A stretch of 64,000 nt of DNA from assembly GCF_017309585.1 (NCBI RefSeq), contig NZ_CP071321.1, positions 930,001 through 994,000 of the forward strand, in the 5' to 3' direction. The notes under the pieces are model-generated. The model searched no databases, was not told the DNA's origin, and was given only the letters and a program-made list of their open reading frames with translations. How positions within the stretch are numbered: the stretch's first letter is position 1; each line of letters starts with the position of its first letter. Of the stretch, positions 26,679 to 37,251 are shown piece after piece. Origin of the DNA: Nitrogeniibacter aestuarii. Lineage in GTDB: Bacteria > Pseudomonadota > Gammaproteobacteria > Burkholderiales > Rhodocyclaceae. The position numbers and the translations under genes were made by a program.

Positions 26679-27359
26679 TCACACAAGCTCACGCGTCTGA
26701 AGGGTGTGAACCAGGGCGTCGACCTGATGCTCGGCGTCGGAGATCGATTGAACGAGGCGCGCGTCCGAGAACTCGTCGTACTCGATGGCCGCCGTGTGTG
26801 TGTCGGTGACGCCCATGTAGGCAAAGGCGGTCTGCACCGAGGCTTCGACATGATTGCGCGCGGCGATGCGCTCCCCCGGGCCGTAGCCGAAGTCGCCCCG
26901 GGAGGAGAGGATGACCAGCTGCTTGCCCATCCCGGTCAGCAGGGGCCAGTAGGGCTCGCCCGGTCGCGAACGGTCGAAGCCGAAGGTGCGCCCCACCCGC
27001 ACGATGTTGTCGATATAGGCTTTGAACTGGGCGGGCGGGCCAAAGTTGTACATGGGCACGCCGGCGACGATGACATCGGCCTCGAGCAACTCGTCCACCA
27101 GCCGGTCACTCGGGCCCAGGGCCTCATGCATCCAGGGCTCACGATTCGGTTCGGGCGTAAAGGCGGCATGAATCCAGTCACCCGTGACCGGGGCGGGTGG
27201 CGCCAGCCCCACATCGCGACGAATGACGCGTGCCGAGGGCTCTGTCTCCAACCAGCGATCCATGAAGCGTTTGGTCAGGCGACGGGTGTGAGAGCCGTGG
27301 GCCAGCGTGTCGGACGCGCCTGATCGGGCGCTGCTATCAATATGCAGTAAGGTGGTCAT
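26679..27359 (-). CDS. azoR: FMN-dependent NADH azoreductase
   Basis: A 226-residue flavodoxin-fold quinone/azo reductase of the AzoR family. The start MTTLLHIDSSARS contains the FMN phosphate loop (DSSARS). The VPMYNFGPPAQFKAYIDN segment (near residue 95) is the family's FMN-binding signature, and SSRGDFGYGPGE follows near residue 140. The ATG at 27359 has an AAGGAGAG ribosome site. It is divergent from a LysR gene 113 bases away, a classic arrangement in which the regulator induces the reductase on quinone or thiol stress. Confidence 0.9.
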   Translation of the reverse strand: MTTLLHIDSSARSGASDTLAHGSHTRRLTKRFMDRWLETEPSARVIRRDVGLAPPAPVTGDWIHAAFTPEPNREPWMHEALGPSDRLVDELLEADVIVAGVPMYNFGPPAQFKAYIDNIVRVGRTFGFDRSRPGEPYWPLLTGMGKQLVILSSRGDFGYGPGERIAARNHVEASVQTAFAYMGVTDTHTAAIEYDEFSDARLVQSISDAEHQVDALVHTLQTRELV

Positions 27360-27408
27360 AATCTCTCCTTGCATGTCTGAGATGATTTCAATGAGTGCAA
27401 GTCGAGTT

Positions 27409-27433
27409 TTGTACAGTCCAAGTGCTTGTACAA
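27409..27433. promoter_or_regulatory. TTGTACA repeats in the azoR-lysR divergent promoter
   Basis: TTGTACA at 27409-27415 and TTGTACAA at 27426-27433 lie 17 bases apart, start to start. The second is a perfect 8-base palindrome. The spacing and place fit a LysR binding site controlling azoR, with autoregulation of the regulator. Confidence 0.5.
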
Positions 27434-27472
27434 ACGATCATTGTTCAATCGATAGATGATTTGAGATCACCC

Positions 27473-28360
27473 ATGAATCGTTCAGCCAGACTCCCGTCCC
27501 TGTCGTCGCTGCGCGCCTTCGAATGTGCCGCGCGGCTGTGCAGCTTCAAGCAAGCGGCCGAGGAGCTTTCCGTCACCGCCACGGCGATCAGCCACCGGAT
27601 CCGGGTGCTGGAGGCCGACCTCGGGCACACGCTGTTCCATCGCAAAGTCCGCTCGGTCGAACTGACCCCGGAGGGGCAGGTGCTGTTTTCTGCCGTTCAT
27701 GCCGGTTTCGAAGCCATTGCCGCGGGCGTCGCGCAACTGAGGGCGCCAACCCGTGGCGCGGTCACCGTTTCCGTCACCCCCGCATTCGCGGCCAAGTGGC
27801 TCGTGCCGCGTCTGGACGCGTTTCAGGCGGCCCACCCGGACATCAACCTTCATGTCCACGCCTCGAACGATGTCGTGCGCCTGGGCCCGGGCAGCGCCGA
27901 TCTGGCCGTGCGCTATGGCAAAGGCCCGTACCCGGGCCTGGACGCCACGCCGCTCATGCAGGACCGTTTTGCCCCGGTCGCCAGCCCCGCGCTCGGGGCG
28001 ATCAGCAGCGAGCAGATCGCCGAATCACCGCTCATTCACTTCGACTGGCATCGGGGCACGGCAAACGCCCTGTCCTGGGCGGCGTGGGCGCAGGCGGCAG
28101 ACATGGAGGCGCCGCCGCTGGCCAAGTGCATCCGTTTCTCTGAAGAGTCCCACGCCATTCAGGCCGCGGTTGCCGGCCAGGGGGTGGCGCTCGTGAGCCT
28201 GTTGCTCGTGCAGGAGGAACTCAAGCTGGGGCTGCTTCGGGTCGTCCCCGGCCCCTCGCTCGAAGGCTGGTCATACAACCTGGTGGCGCCGCCGCTTGAG
28301 ACCGCTTCTGCCCAGGTGGTCGCCGTCCGGGACTGGCTGATCGAGGCATCGGCGTCGTGA
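27473..28360 (+). CDS. LysR-family regulator (GcvA-like), divergent from azoR
   Basis: A 295-residue LysR regulator. The N-terminal helix-turn-helix contains FKQAAEELSVTATAISHRIRVLE, a variant of the GcvA subgroup in which SxxxVSxxI is replaced by SVTATAISHRI. The effector domain follows. The start at 27473 (MNRSARLPSLSSLRAFE) is the usual N-terminus for this subgroup. Its position opposite azoR suggests that it regulates that gene. Confidence 0.88.
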   Translation: MNRSARLPSLSSLRAFECAARLCSFKQAAEELSVTATAISHRIRVLEADLGHTLFHRKVRSVELTPEGQVLFSAVHAGFEAIAAGVAQLRAPTRGAVTVSVTPAFAAKWLVPRLDAFQAAHPDINLHVHASNDVVRLGPGSADLAVRYGKGPYPGLDATPLMQDRFAPVASPALGAISSEQIAESPLIHFDWHRGTANALSWAAWAQAADMEAPPLAKCIRFSEESHAIQAAVAGQGVALVSLLLVQEELKLGLLRVVPGPSLEGWSYNLVAPPLETASAQVVAVRDWLIEASAS

Positions 28361-28494
28361 TGCCGGAGCACGAGATTTCGAAGGGGCCGCTCCGGTTCGC
28401 GTTTCGATGACATGGCTGCGTCAGGCGGGCCGTCGATGATCGTGCGCCGGCCGCCTGTGTCGTGTCGCGTCCTCGTGATTGCGGTCTTCGGGCC

Positions 28495-30099
28495 TCAGCC
28501 CACCACCCGGAAGAAGCCGACCAGCCGGTTCAGATCCGCGACATTGGCCTCCAGGTTGTCGGCTGAGCGGCCAACGCCTTCGGCGCCCGCGGCGCTGGTG
28601 TCCACCAGGCTCGAAATGCGTTCCATGTCGCGAGCGATCTGTTCAGAGGCGCCGGAATGTTCTGCCGCCGCGTCGGCGATACGGCCGGCCAGCGAGGCCA
28701 CCTCTTCGCTGCCCCGGGCGATCTGGTCCATGACATCGAGGCTTTCTTCGGCGCCGCTGGCGGCCTCGCCGACCGTGTCGGCAACGCCATCCATGTCGCG
28801 CGTGATCTCGGTTGAGTTGCGGCTGACGTCGCCGACGATGCGTGAGATGTTGCCGGTGCAGTTGGCGGTGCGCTCGGCCAGCTTGCGCACCTCGTCGGCA
28901 ACCACGGCGAATCCGCGCCCGACTTCGCCGGCCCGCGCGGCTTCGATGGCGGCGTTGAGGGCGAGCAGGTTGGTCTGATCGGAGATTTCGCGGATCTCGT
29001 TCGAGATCTGTGCCACCTGCTCGATGGAGGTCCCCAGGCTGCGCATGGCGCTGTTGGCGCTGTTCACCGCTTCGACGGTCCGGTGGCTGGCGGCCACGGC
29101 CTGATTCAGCCGGGCACGTCCCTCGGCCACCTGGGCGAGGGCTTCCTTCGCCGCGTGGGCCGAGTCCTTGGCACCGCTGGCCGCTTCCGCACCGGCCGCA
29201 CAGTTCTGTTCGCAGGCGGCGCTCACCGAGAGGATGCGATCGCGTTGCGCGGCAGTGGCCTGTTGAAGGGTCTCCACCTCACGGTGCAGGCGGGTGTTTT
29301 CCGCTTCGGTGTGGGTGGCCGATTGCCGGATTTCGTCCAGCATCACCTTGAGCCGGCCCTGCATGTACATGAGGGACTCCATCAGCCGGCCCATCTCGTC
29401 CGAGCGTCCCACCGGCAGCTTGCCGGTCAGATCGCCCTCGCCGATACGTTCGAAAATCCCCAGCATCGTCGCGGGCTCGGTGATCGAGCGGCGCCACAGT
29501 CGGGCAATCAGCCACAGGCTGCCGACAAGGCCGCACACGCCGGTCAGTGCGAGGGCGCGGGTGCCCGGGTCGAACGCGGCCAAGGCCGCCTGCGCGACGG
29601 GCAGGAAGGCGAGCACGGCAAGCATCGCCAGCATGGTGGTGTTCGGGATCGGGCGGCGGACCGGCATGTCGATATTGCGGTACTTCCGCCCACCGGCGCG
29701 GATCGCGTCATACAGCGCCGTCTCCGCATCGATCCGCTCGGGCGCGGCTTCACTGCGCAGGCTCATGTAGCCCACGTTGCGCCCGTCCTGGCGGACCGGA
29801 ATCGTCAATGCCTGTGACCAGCAGACGCCGCCATCCTGATGGCGGAGCTTGGCCAGCCCCAGCCATGGTCGGCCCTGACCGGTGGTCCCGCGGATGTCCG
29901 CGAGCAACTCGGCGGGCACGTCGGGATGGGCGATCTCGCGGACACTGGTGCCCAGAAGCGCTTCGCGCGTCGTGCCCAGCATCTGTGCGCAGGCGTCGTT
30001 GGCATAGGTGATCTTGAAATCCGTGTCGTACTTGAGTACGACCAGCTTCCCCTTTGGAAACGGATGGCGCAGGGTGGCGCCGGCCTTGTCTTGGGCCAT
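28495..30099 (-). CDS. PAS-containing methyl-accepting chemotaxis protein (Aer-like)
   Basis: A 534-residue chemoreceptor. An N-terminal PAS domain (about residues 15-110) resembles the Aer redox sensor, with the DFKITYANDAC and GYMSLRSE segments. It is followed by two membrane segments (residues about 155-200), a HAMP domain and a long coiled-coil signalling domain with the conserved hairpin EISDQTNLLALNAAIEAARA (near residue 385). There is no large periplasmic domain, so it should sense the internal redox or energy state. The start at 30099 has AAGGAGAG upstream. No che genes are nearby. Confidence 0.9.
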   Translation of the reverse strand: MAQDKAGATLRHPFPKGKLVVLKYDTDFKITYANDACAQMLGTTREALLGTSVREIAHPDVPAELLADIRGTTGQGRPWLGLAKLRHQDGGVCWSQALTIPVRQDGRNVGYMSLRSEAAPERIDAETALYDAIRAGGRKYRNIDMPVRRPIPNTTMLAMLAVLAFLPVAQAALAAFDPGTRALALTGVCGLVGSLWLIARLWRRSITEPATMLGIFERIGEGDLTGKLPVGRSDEMGRLMESLMYMQGRLKVMLDEIRQSATHTEAENTRLHREVETLQQATAAQRDRILSVSAACEQNCAAGAEAASGAKDSAHAAKEALAQVAEGRARLNQAVAASHRTVEAVNSANSAMRSLGTSIEQVAQISNEIREISDQTNLLALNAAIEAARAGEVGRGFAVVADEVRKLAERTANCTGNISRIVGDVSRNSTEITRDMDGVADTVGEAASGAEESLDVMDQIARGSEEVASLAGRIADAAAEHSGASEQIARDMERISSLVDTSAAGAEGVGRSADNLEANVADLNRLVGFFRVVG

Positions 30100-30434
30100 G
30101 AGACTCTCTCCTTGAGGCAACAGTAGGAACTGCGCGTTGACGCCTGCTATGTTTATGAGCGAATAGTTTAAGTATCAACAATGTTGTATAGCGACGCGCC
30201 AATGCGGAACTTGAGTGCGTGTTGACTCCGTGAAGCGACATCAGGCCGTTCATGGCAGTGCCGAATCAAACGCATTGAGTCGTCAGTTCCCCGAAGGGCT
30301 CCGTCGTCTGACGGATTGATGTCGTTGCTACGCCGGTGCTTGCGCCATACACCAAGGCACCTAGACTCAAGACATGGAACGTGTCCGTGGAGGAGCCGCT
30401 TTGCTCTGGGCTCGCGTGGCAATGGGAGCGTGAT
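30100..30434. other. Intergenic stretch between divergent chemoreceptor and cyclic-nucleotide-binding genes
   Basis: These 335 bases hold no supported gene. There is an AT-rich patch around 30150-30185, upstream of the chemoreceptor gene, that could carry its promoter. Confidence 0.4.
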
Positions 30435-30929
30435 ATGGACAGGCTTGACGGGGCATCGCTGCTGGCCGAAGCGGGCGTGGCCCATTTTCAGGGCGCGGCC
30501 ACCCTGGGCGCCTTGAGCGAGGCGGCAATCCGCTGCCTCTTCGAGCATGGGCGCATCCTCGCGCTGGCCGACGGCGAGACCCTGATCCGCACCGGGGATA
30601 CCGCCGACGCTTTCTTCATCGTCCTCGAAGGCCAGTTGGCCGCCTATTGCAAGACGGCAGATGAAGACGTCCCCATCCTGACGCTCGATTTCGGCGAGCA
30701 GATCGGTTACGCATCGATGATCGCCCTGTTCCCGCGCCCCGGTGAAGCGCAGGCGCATGGCGCAACCGTGGTGCTCGAGGTCGACACCGCGCTCTTCTAC
30801 CAGCTACATGAGCAGCTTCCCTTCGATTTCGGCGTCCTCATGCTCAATCTTTCGCGCGAAATGGCGCGGGGATTCCTCAAGGTCACGGCCGGCCTCGTCT
30901 GCGCAAGTGCCCATCATCCTGTGCTCTAG
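30435..30929 (+). CDS. Cyclic-nucleotide-binding domain protein without DNA-binding domain
   Basis: A 164-residue protein consisting almost entirely of one cNMP-binding beta-roll: LADGETLIRTGDTADAFFIV is followed by the FGEQIGYASMIALFPRPGEA phosphate-binding-like segment, where the canonical Arg-Ser pair is not obvious. A Crp-type helix-turn-helix is absent; the protein stops soon after the dimerisation helix. It may sense a small ligand and act through a partner. The start at 30435 (MDRLDGASLL) is chosen because upstream in-frame sequence lacks family similarity. Confidence 0.75.
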   Translation: MDRLDGASLLAEAGVAHFQGAATLGALSEAAIRCLFEHGRILALADGETLIRTGDTADAFFIVLEGQLAAYCKTADEDVPILTLDFGEQIGYASMIALFPRPGEAQAHGATVVLEVDTALFYQLHEQLPFDFGVLMLNLSREMARGFLKVTAGLVCASAHHPVL

Positions 30930-31015
30930 TGTGTGTGAGCACGAGCAGGGGGGGGCGCCGGTGCCGCGTGTCGCTGTTTCGGCGGCTCCAAGGCGTGTGG
31001 CCCCGTCACTTCGGC

Positions 31016-31687
31016 TCAGGAAACGAGGCTCTTTCGTGATGCGTATCGTCGGATGTCGGGTCGGGTGAGATTGCCGGGGAGGAAGTGACCCAGGCGTTCG
31101 GCCTTGGTCGCCAGATAGCGGGCATTGGTGGCACAGGCGCCGGCCTGATGGGGAAGGCGCTCGACCACCTCGATACCTTGAGCTTCGAGTGCGGCCACCT
31201 TGCGGGGGTTGTTGGTCATGAGCTGAACGCGCCCAACGCCCAGGTGCTCGAACATGGGCCGACACATGGCGTAGTTGCGCGCGTCGGGGGCGAAGCCGAG
31301 TTGAAGGTTGGCGTCCACGGTGTCCAGTCCCATGTCCTGCAGCGCGTAGGCGCGCAGTTTGTTGAGCAGGCCGATGCCACGACCCTCCTGACGCAGGTAG
31401 AGGATGACGCCGCGCCCGGCGTCGGCGATGGCCGCCATGGCGGCCGCCAGTTGGGCGCCGCAGTCACAGCGCTGGCTGAACAGGGCGTCGCCGGTCAGGC
31501 ATTCGGAGTGAATGCGGCACAGCACGGGTTCGTCGCCATCCAGGCGACCCACGGTGAGCGCCAGGTGTTCGTGGCCGTCCGCTTCGAAACCATGAAGCAG
31601 AAAGGTGCCCCAGGGGGTGGGCAGGCGGGTGCTGGCGACGAAGCTGAGCTTCGTTGCCTGATCGGTGTCGAGCTCGTGGGCGGGCAT
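31016..31687 (-). CDS. ribA: GTP cyclohydrolase II
   Basis: Catalyses the first committed step of riboflavin synthesis, opening GTP to the diaminopyrimidine with loss of formate. Of 223 residues, the zinc cysteines are present in CLTGDALFSQRCDCG (near residues 54-67). The catalytic stretch YLRQEGRGIGLLNKLRAYALQD near residue 97 and MTNNPRKVAALE near 155 are canonical. The ATG at 31687 has an AGGAG site. It lies downstream of the 2-aminobenzoyl-CoA operon but behind a terminator. It is probably the only active RibA here, since the RibA half of the RibBA fusion at 45775-46893 is degenerate. Confidence 0.95.
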   Translation of the reverse strand: MPAHELDTDQATKLSFVASTRLPTPWGTFLLHGFEADGHEHLALTVGRLDGDEPVLCRIHSECLTGDALFSQRCDCGAQLAAAMAAIADAGRGVILYLRQEGRGIGLLNKLRAYALQDMGLDTVDANLQLGFAPDARNYAMCRPMFEHLGVGRVQLMTNNPRKVAALEAQGIEVVERLPHQAGACATNARYLATKAERLGHFLPGNLTRPDIRRYASRKSLVS

Positions 31688-31765
31688 GGTTGATCTCCTG
31701 GCAAAGCGTGTCGATCAGGGGCTGGCCGTCATGCGCCACGGCGGTCGGCGCCCTCGTGTCCCGCG

Positions 31766-31795
31766 GCACCCTCCGGCGAAGGCGCCGGAGGGTGC
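31766..31795. repeat. Perfect 13-base inverted repeat upstream of ribA
   Basis: GCACCCTCCGGCG and its exact complement flank an AAGG loop. It lies between the etfA terminator and ribA, 79 bases upstream of the ribA start. There is no T-run. It could be a transcript-processing or attenuation hairpin. Confidence 0.6.
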
Positions 31796-31845
31796 GTGGG
31801 GATGAGCAAAGGTCGTGGCCTCAATCGCCACGGCCTGTTCCGTGT

Positions 31846-31868
31846 AAAAAAAGCCCGGAGGCCCGGGC
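31846..31868 (-). terminator. Rho-independent terminator of the 2-aminobenzoyl-CoA operon
   Basis: On the minus strand, GCCCGG and CCGGGC form a stem around a 4-base loop and are followed by seven T. It lies 54 bases after the etfA stop and separates the operon from ribA. Confidence 0.85.
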
Positions 31869-31921
31869 GAAATCCACCACTGACGCTGATTGGGAGGGGG
31901 CGAGCAGGGTGGGAAGAGGAG

Positions 31922-32863
31922 TCATTGGCAGGCCTCGACCAGCGCCGGTACGGCGGAGAACAGATCGGCAACGAGGCCGTAGTCCGCAACCTGAAAGATC
32001 GGGGCTTCCGGGTCCTTGTTGATGGCGACGATGACCTTGGAGTCCTTCATGCCGGCCAGGTGCTGAATGGCGCCCGAGATGCCGACCGCGATATAGAGTG
32101 CCGGCGCAACGATCTTGCCGGTCTGGCCGACCTGGAAGTCGTTGGGCACGAAGCCCGCATCCACTGCCGCGCGCGAGGCCCCGAGCGCCGCCTTGAGCGC
32201 ATCGGCCAGGGGCTCGAGAATCTCCCGGTAGGCGTCGCCACTGCCCAGCCCGCGTCCGCCCGAGACGATCACCTGGGCGGTGTCCAGTTCGGGGCGTGTG
32301 GACTGTGTCAGTTCGCGACCGACCAGCCGGACGAGGGCGCAGTCGGCCGCAGGGTCGAGTGCCGTCACCGGGGCGTGGTTGTCGGTGCCGACCGGGTCGA
32401 ACGCGGTGGTGCGCACGGTGATCACCTTGCACGCATCGCCGCTCCGAACGGTGGCGAGCGCATTGCCCGCGTAGATCGGGCGCACGAAGGTGTCGGCGTC
32501 TTCGATGGCGACAATGTCGGAGATCTGCGCCACATCGAGCAGGGCGGCAATGCGCGGTGCCAGATTGCGGCCGAAGGCGGTCGCCGGCGCGAGGATGTGA
32601 CCGTAGCTGCCGTCCGCGCCGATCCGCGCAAGCACCAGGGTGGCGAGGTTTTCGGCACTCGGGTCCGCGTAGTGGGGCGCATCGGCGGACAGCACCCGGG
32701 CCACGCCGTTCAGGCGCGTGGCTTCGGCAACTGCGTCGGCGCACTGGTGCCCGGCGACAAGGACATGCACGTCGTCGCCGAGTCGAGCGGCCGCGGCAAC
32801 GGTGTTGAGGGTCGACGCCTTGAGGCGTGTGTGGTCGTGTTCAGCGATGACAAGAATGCTCAT
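31922..32863 (-). CDS. etfA: Electron transfer flavoprotein alpha subunit
   Basis: Accepts electrons from acyl-CoA dehydrogenases and passes them to ETF:quinone oxidoreductase. Of 313 residues, the C-terminal FAD domain carries GQTGKIVAPALYIAVGISGA (near residue 245) and VAINKDPEAPIFQVADYGLV. It follows etfB after 8 bases and ends the operon, pairing with the two acyl-CoA dehydrogenases encoded in the same unit. Confidence 0.95.
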   Translation of the reverse strand: MSILVIAEHDHTRLKASTLNTVAAAARLGDDVHVLVAGHQCADAVAEATRLNGVARVLSADAPHYADPSAENLATLVLARIGADGSYGHILAPATAFGRNLAPRIAALLDVAQISDIVAIEDADTFVRPIYAGNALATVRSGDACKVITVRTTAFDPVGTDNHAPVTALDPAADCALVRLVGRELTQSTRPELDTAQVIVSGGRGLGSGDAYREILEPLADALKAALGASRAAVDAGFVPNDFQVGQTGKIVAPALYIAVGISGAIQHLAGMKDSKVIVAINKDPEAPIFQVADYGLVADLFSAVPALVEACQ

Positions 32864-32871
32864 GGATAACC

Positions 32872-33621
32872 TCAGATCACTTTGGCTTCGTTGCGGAGTC
32901 GGGCGACCAGCTCGGCGACATCCGCCACCCGGATGCCGGCGCTGCGTGCGGGCGGCTCGACGACTTTGAGCGTGCTCAGGCGCGGGGCCAGATCGACGCC
33001 CAGCTCACTGGCGGGCAGCACGTCGAGCGGCTTCTTCTTGGCTTTCATGATGTTGGGCAAGGTGGCGTAGCGCGGCTCGTTGAGGCGCAGATCGGTGGAG
33101 ACCACGCCCGGCAGGGTGAAGGCCAGGGTTTCCAGTCCGCCGTCCACTTCGCGGGTCACGCACACCTCGCCGCCCTCGACCACGATCTTTGAGGCGAAGG
33201 TGGCCTGTGGCCAGCCTTGCAACGCGGCCAGCATCTGTCCGGTCTGGTTGGCGTCGTCATCGATGGCCTGTTTGCCGCACAGCACCAGTTGCGGCTGCTC
33301 GCGCGCACAGATCGCCTGGAGCAGCTTGGCCACGCCGAGGGGTTGAAGCTCGGTGTCGGTGCTCACCAGAATGGCGCGGTCGGCGCCCATGGCCAGGGCG
33401 GTGCGCAGGGTCTCCTGGCAGGCGGTGACGCCGCAGCTTACGGCAACCACTTCGGTGGCCGTGCCGGTTTCCTTCATGCGAACCGCTTCCTCGACGGCAA
33501 TCTCGTCGAAGGGGTTCATGCTCATCTTGACGTTGGACAGGTCGACGCCGGTGCCGTCGCAGCGCACGCGAACCTTGACGTTGTAGTCGATGACCCGTTT
33601 GACGGGAACGAGAATCTTCAT
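32872..33621 (-). CDS. etfB: Electron transfer flavoprotein beta subunit
   Basis: The 249-residue AMP-binding partner of EtfA. It starts MKILVPVKRVIDYNVKVRV, the usual beta-subunit N-terminus. The AMP-loop region AVSCGVTACQETLRTALAMGAD and the signature stretch CGKQAIDDDANQTGQMLA are visible. The start at 33621 is fixed by this conserved N-terminus. It lies 16 bases after the thiolase gene. Confidence 0.95.
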   Translation of the reverse strand: MKILVPVKRVIDYNVKVRVRCDGTGVDLSNVKMSMNPFDEIAVEEAVRMKETGTATEVVAVSCGVTACQETLRTALAMGADRAILVSTDTELQPLGVAKLLQAICAREQPQLVLCGKQAIDDDANQTGQMLAALQGWPQATFASKIVVEGGEVCVTREVDGGLETLAFTLPGVVSTDLRLNEPRYATLPNIMKAKKKPLDVLPASELGVDLAPRLSTLKVVEPPARSAGIRVADVAELVARLRNEAKVI

Positions 33622-33637
33622 TGCGTACTCTCCGTGT

Positions 33638-34839
<1,202 letters not shown>

Positions 34840-34843
<4 letters not shown>

Positions 34844-36366
34844 GACGGTTCCTTGGCCATGGCGGCGAAGTACTGCTGTTCGATATGGGGTGAGATGCGA
34901 TAGCGCGGTTCGCCATAGCCGCTGCCCAGATGGGCCAGCACGGTGCGGATCGTCGGCCAGCCGACGCCCTCCGCCCACGCCAGCGGTCCCTGCGGGTAGC
35001 CCACGCCCAGGCGCATGGCGGTATCCACCGCGGCGGTCTCGGCCACGCCTTGATTGACCGCGTCCGCCGCTTCGTTGGCGAGCATGGCCACGGTGCGCAT
35101 GACCGGCAGGCCCGGGACGTCACGCAGGCGCGACACGGCGAACCCGGCGGCCTGCAACAGGCCGGTCATGGCCTGGCTGGCGGCGTCGCCGCAGTGCTGC
35201 GCGCAGGCGATGCCCAGACGTGGCGCGCTCATGTAGTCCAGCGCCAGATCGACCAGCACCGTGTCGGCCACGCCGTTGTCCGCGGCCCGTCGGGTGGCGG
35301 TTCTGCCGTCGCTCACATACAGGCAGGCGGTGCCGGTGCTGGCGACCCGATGGTCCGCATGGGCCGGGGCGCGGGTGATGCGGGTGGTGTCCGGCAGGCG
35401 CGTGACAAGGGCCTCGGCCAGCGGCGTGTTGCCGTACACGGTGATCCCGGTCGGCGCCGGCTGCCCGGTGCAGCTCGCCGGTGCGGGGCGCTCGGCGTCC
35501 TTGTCGTAGCGGTAGAAACCGCGTCCGCTCTTGCGACCCAGCCAGCCGGCCGCGACGTATTCATGCTGAATCAGCGAGGGGGCAAAGCGCGGGTCGTTGG
35601 CAAAGGCCTGCCACACCGACTGGGTGACGGCGAGGCTCACGTCGAGGCCCACCATGTCCATCAGTTCGAAGGGCCCCATGCGGAAACCGCCGGCCTCGCG
35701 CATCAGCGCGTCGAGGGTGGCGCAGTCGGCCACGCCTTCGTTGAGCAGGCGCAGGGCCTCGCCGTAATAGGGGCGGGCGACACGGTTGACGATGAAACCG
35801 GGCGTGGAGCGGGCGAGGACCGGGGTCTTGCCCCAGGCCGTCGCGGTGTCGAACAGGGTCTCGGCGGTGGCCGGGTCCGTGGCCAGCCCGCTCACGATTT
35901 CGACCAGCGGCATGCGTGGTGCCGGGTTGAAGAAATGCATGCCGGCCAGTCGACCCGGGTGCGCCAGGCCGGCGGCGATGGCGGTGACCGAGATCGACGA
36001 GGTGTTGGTGGCGAACAGACAGTCGGCGCCGACCCGCGTCTCCAGCTCGCCGAACAGGCCGCGCTTGGCGTCCGCGTCTTCGACGATGGCTTCGATGATC
36101 AGGCCGCTGTCCGCCAGTTCGGCCAGGCTGCCGGCGGCGCTCAGGCGCTGCGCGGCCGCATCGGCGGTCTCTTGGGGCAGTTTGCCTTTGGCGGCCAGGG
36201 TGGCCAGCATCTCGCGCAGCTTGCCCACGGCGGCGGTGGCCGCGTCGGGGCGCGCGTCGAACAGGCGTACCGGATGGCCGGCCAGCGCGGCGACCTGGGC
36301 GATGCCGCTGCCCATGGCGCCGCTGCCGACCACGGCCACCGGGCGGTTGGAAGACAGGGCGCTCAT
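34840..36366 (-). CDS. 3-hydroxyacyl-CoA dehydrogenase (PaaH-like, two-domain)
   Basis: A 508-residue NAD-dependent enzyme that oxidises 3-hydroxyacyl-CoA to 3-oxoacyl-CoA. The NAD loop is VVGSGAMGSGIAQVAALAGH (residues about 11-30). Catalytic His/Glu lie in the GMHFFNPAPRMPLVEIV segment (near residue 140) and the TPGFIVNRVARPYYGEALRL segment. It carries a C-terminal duplicated dehydrogenase domain like PaaH of phenylacetate degradation, which handles a dicarboxylic substrate. The start at 36366 (MSALSSNRPVAVV) is chosen by family N-terminus. An 85-base gap to the upstream hydratase gene is the longest inside the operon. Confidence 0.92.
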
Positions 36367-36451
36367 CGGGCGATGCCTCCGAGGGGCCGCGCGCACGGGC
36401 GTGGCGAAATGGAAGGATGGGTCATGACGTTTGCCTCAATCAGCCTGGGGT

Positions 36452-37243
36452 CTATCGCCCCGTCCATTGGGGAGTGCGTTTTTCCAGGAACGCGTCGATG
36501 CCTTCGCGACGGTCATCGGTACCGGCGAGGATCACGAAGTTGCGGCGCTCCGCCGCCAGACCGGCGCCCAGCGGGGTGTCGAAGGCCTGCAGCACCGACT
36601 CCTTGGCCAGTCGTGCGGCCAGCGGGGCCATGCCGGCGATCTTGGTCGCCAGTGCGCGGGCGCGATCCAGGCAGGCGTTGTCGGGGGTGACCTCGGCCAC
36701 CAGGCCGCTGCTCAGGGCCTCGCGGGTGCTGATGAACTCGCCGCTCAGCACCATCTTCATGGCCATCGACTTGCCCACGGTGCGGGTGAGTCGCTGGGTG
36801 CCCCCGGCGCCGGGGATGATGCCGAGCCGGATTTCGGGCTGGCCGAACTGGGCCGATTCGCCGGCGATGACGATGTCCGCGAGCATGGCCAGTTCGCAAC
36901 CGCCCCCCAGGGCGTAGCCGCACACGGCGGCGACGACCGGTTTGGGGAAGCGGGCGATGGCGGCGAACAGCCGGGGACGGTCCTCGACGAGCACGGCCTG
37001 CAGGTCCTTCCGGGCCATTTCGGCCAGGTCGGCACCGGCGGCAAAGACCTGTTCGCCCCCGGTGAGCATGACGCAGCGCACGGCCTCGTCATGCTCCGCC
37101 TGCGCCAGCAAGGCCACCAGGGCCTGCAGCAGGGGGGTGCTCAGGGCGTTGCGTGCCTGTGGGCGGTTGAGGGTGATCTCGAGCACGCCCTTGTCTGGCG
37201 CACCCACCCGCAGCAAGGAGTCGTCGGCGATGTACCTGGTCAT
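36452..37243 (-). CDS. Enoyl-CoA hydratase (canonical active site)
   Basis: A 263-residue crotonase-family protein. The oxyanion-hole loop (AAGADLAEM) and both catalytic glutamates are present, one in GGGCELAMLADIVI (near residue 111) and one in FGQPEIRLGIIPGAGGTQRL (near residue 131). It should hydrate a 2,3-enoyl-CoA, for example crotonyl-CoA formed by the glutaryl-CoA dehydrogenase encoded in the same operon. It begins 8 bases after the RidA-like gene. It contrasts with the second crotonase in the operon (40476-41321), which lacks these glutamates. Confidence 0.93.
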   Translation of the reverse strand: MTRYIADDSLLRVGAPDKGVLEITLNRPQARNALSTPLLQALVALLAQAEHDEAVRCVMLTGGEQVFAAGADLAEMARKDLQAVLVEDRPRLFAAIARFPKPVVAAVCGYALGGGCELAMLADIVIAGESAQFGQPEIRLGIIPGAGGTQRLTRTVGKSMAMKMVLSGEFISTREALSSGLVAEVTPDNACLDRARALATKIAGMAPLAARLAKESVLQAFDTPLGAGLAAERRNFVILAGTDDRREGIDAFLEKRTPQWTGR

Positions 37244-37251
37244 GATCGCTC

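Noticed and set aside
34930..36690. 586-codon plus-strand open frame opposite the 3-hydroxyacyl-CoA dehydrogenase gene
   Set aside because: Low-complexity Gly/Arg/His composition and full overlap with a canonical dehydrogenase.
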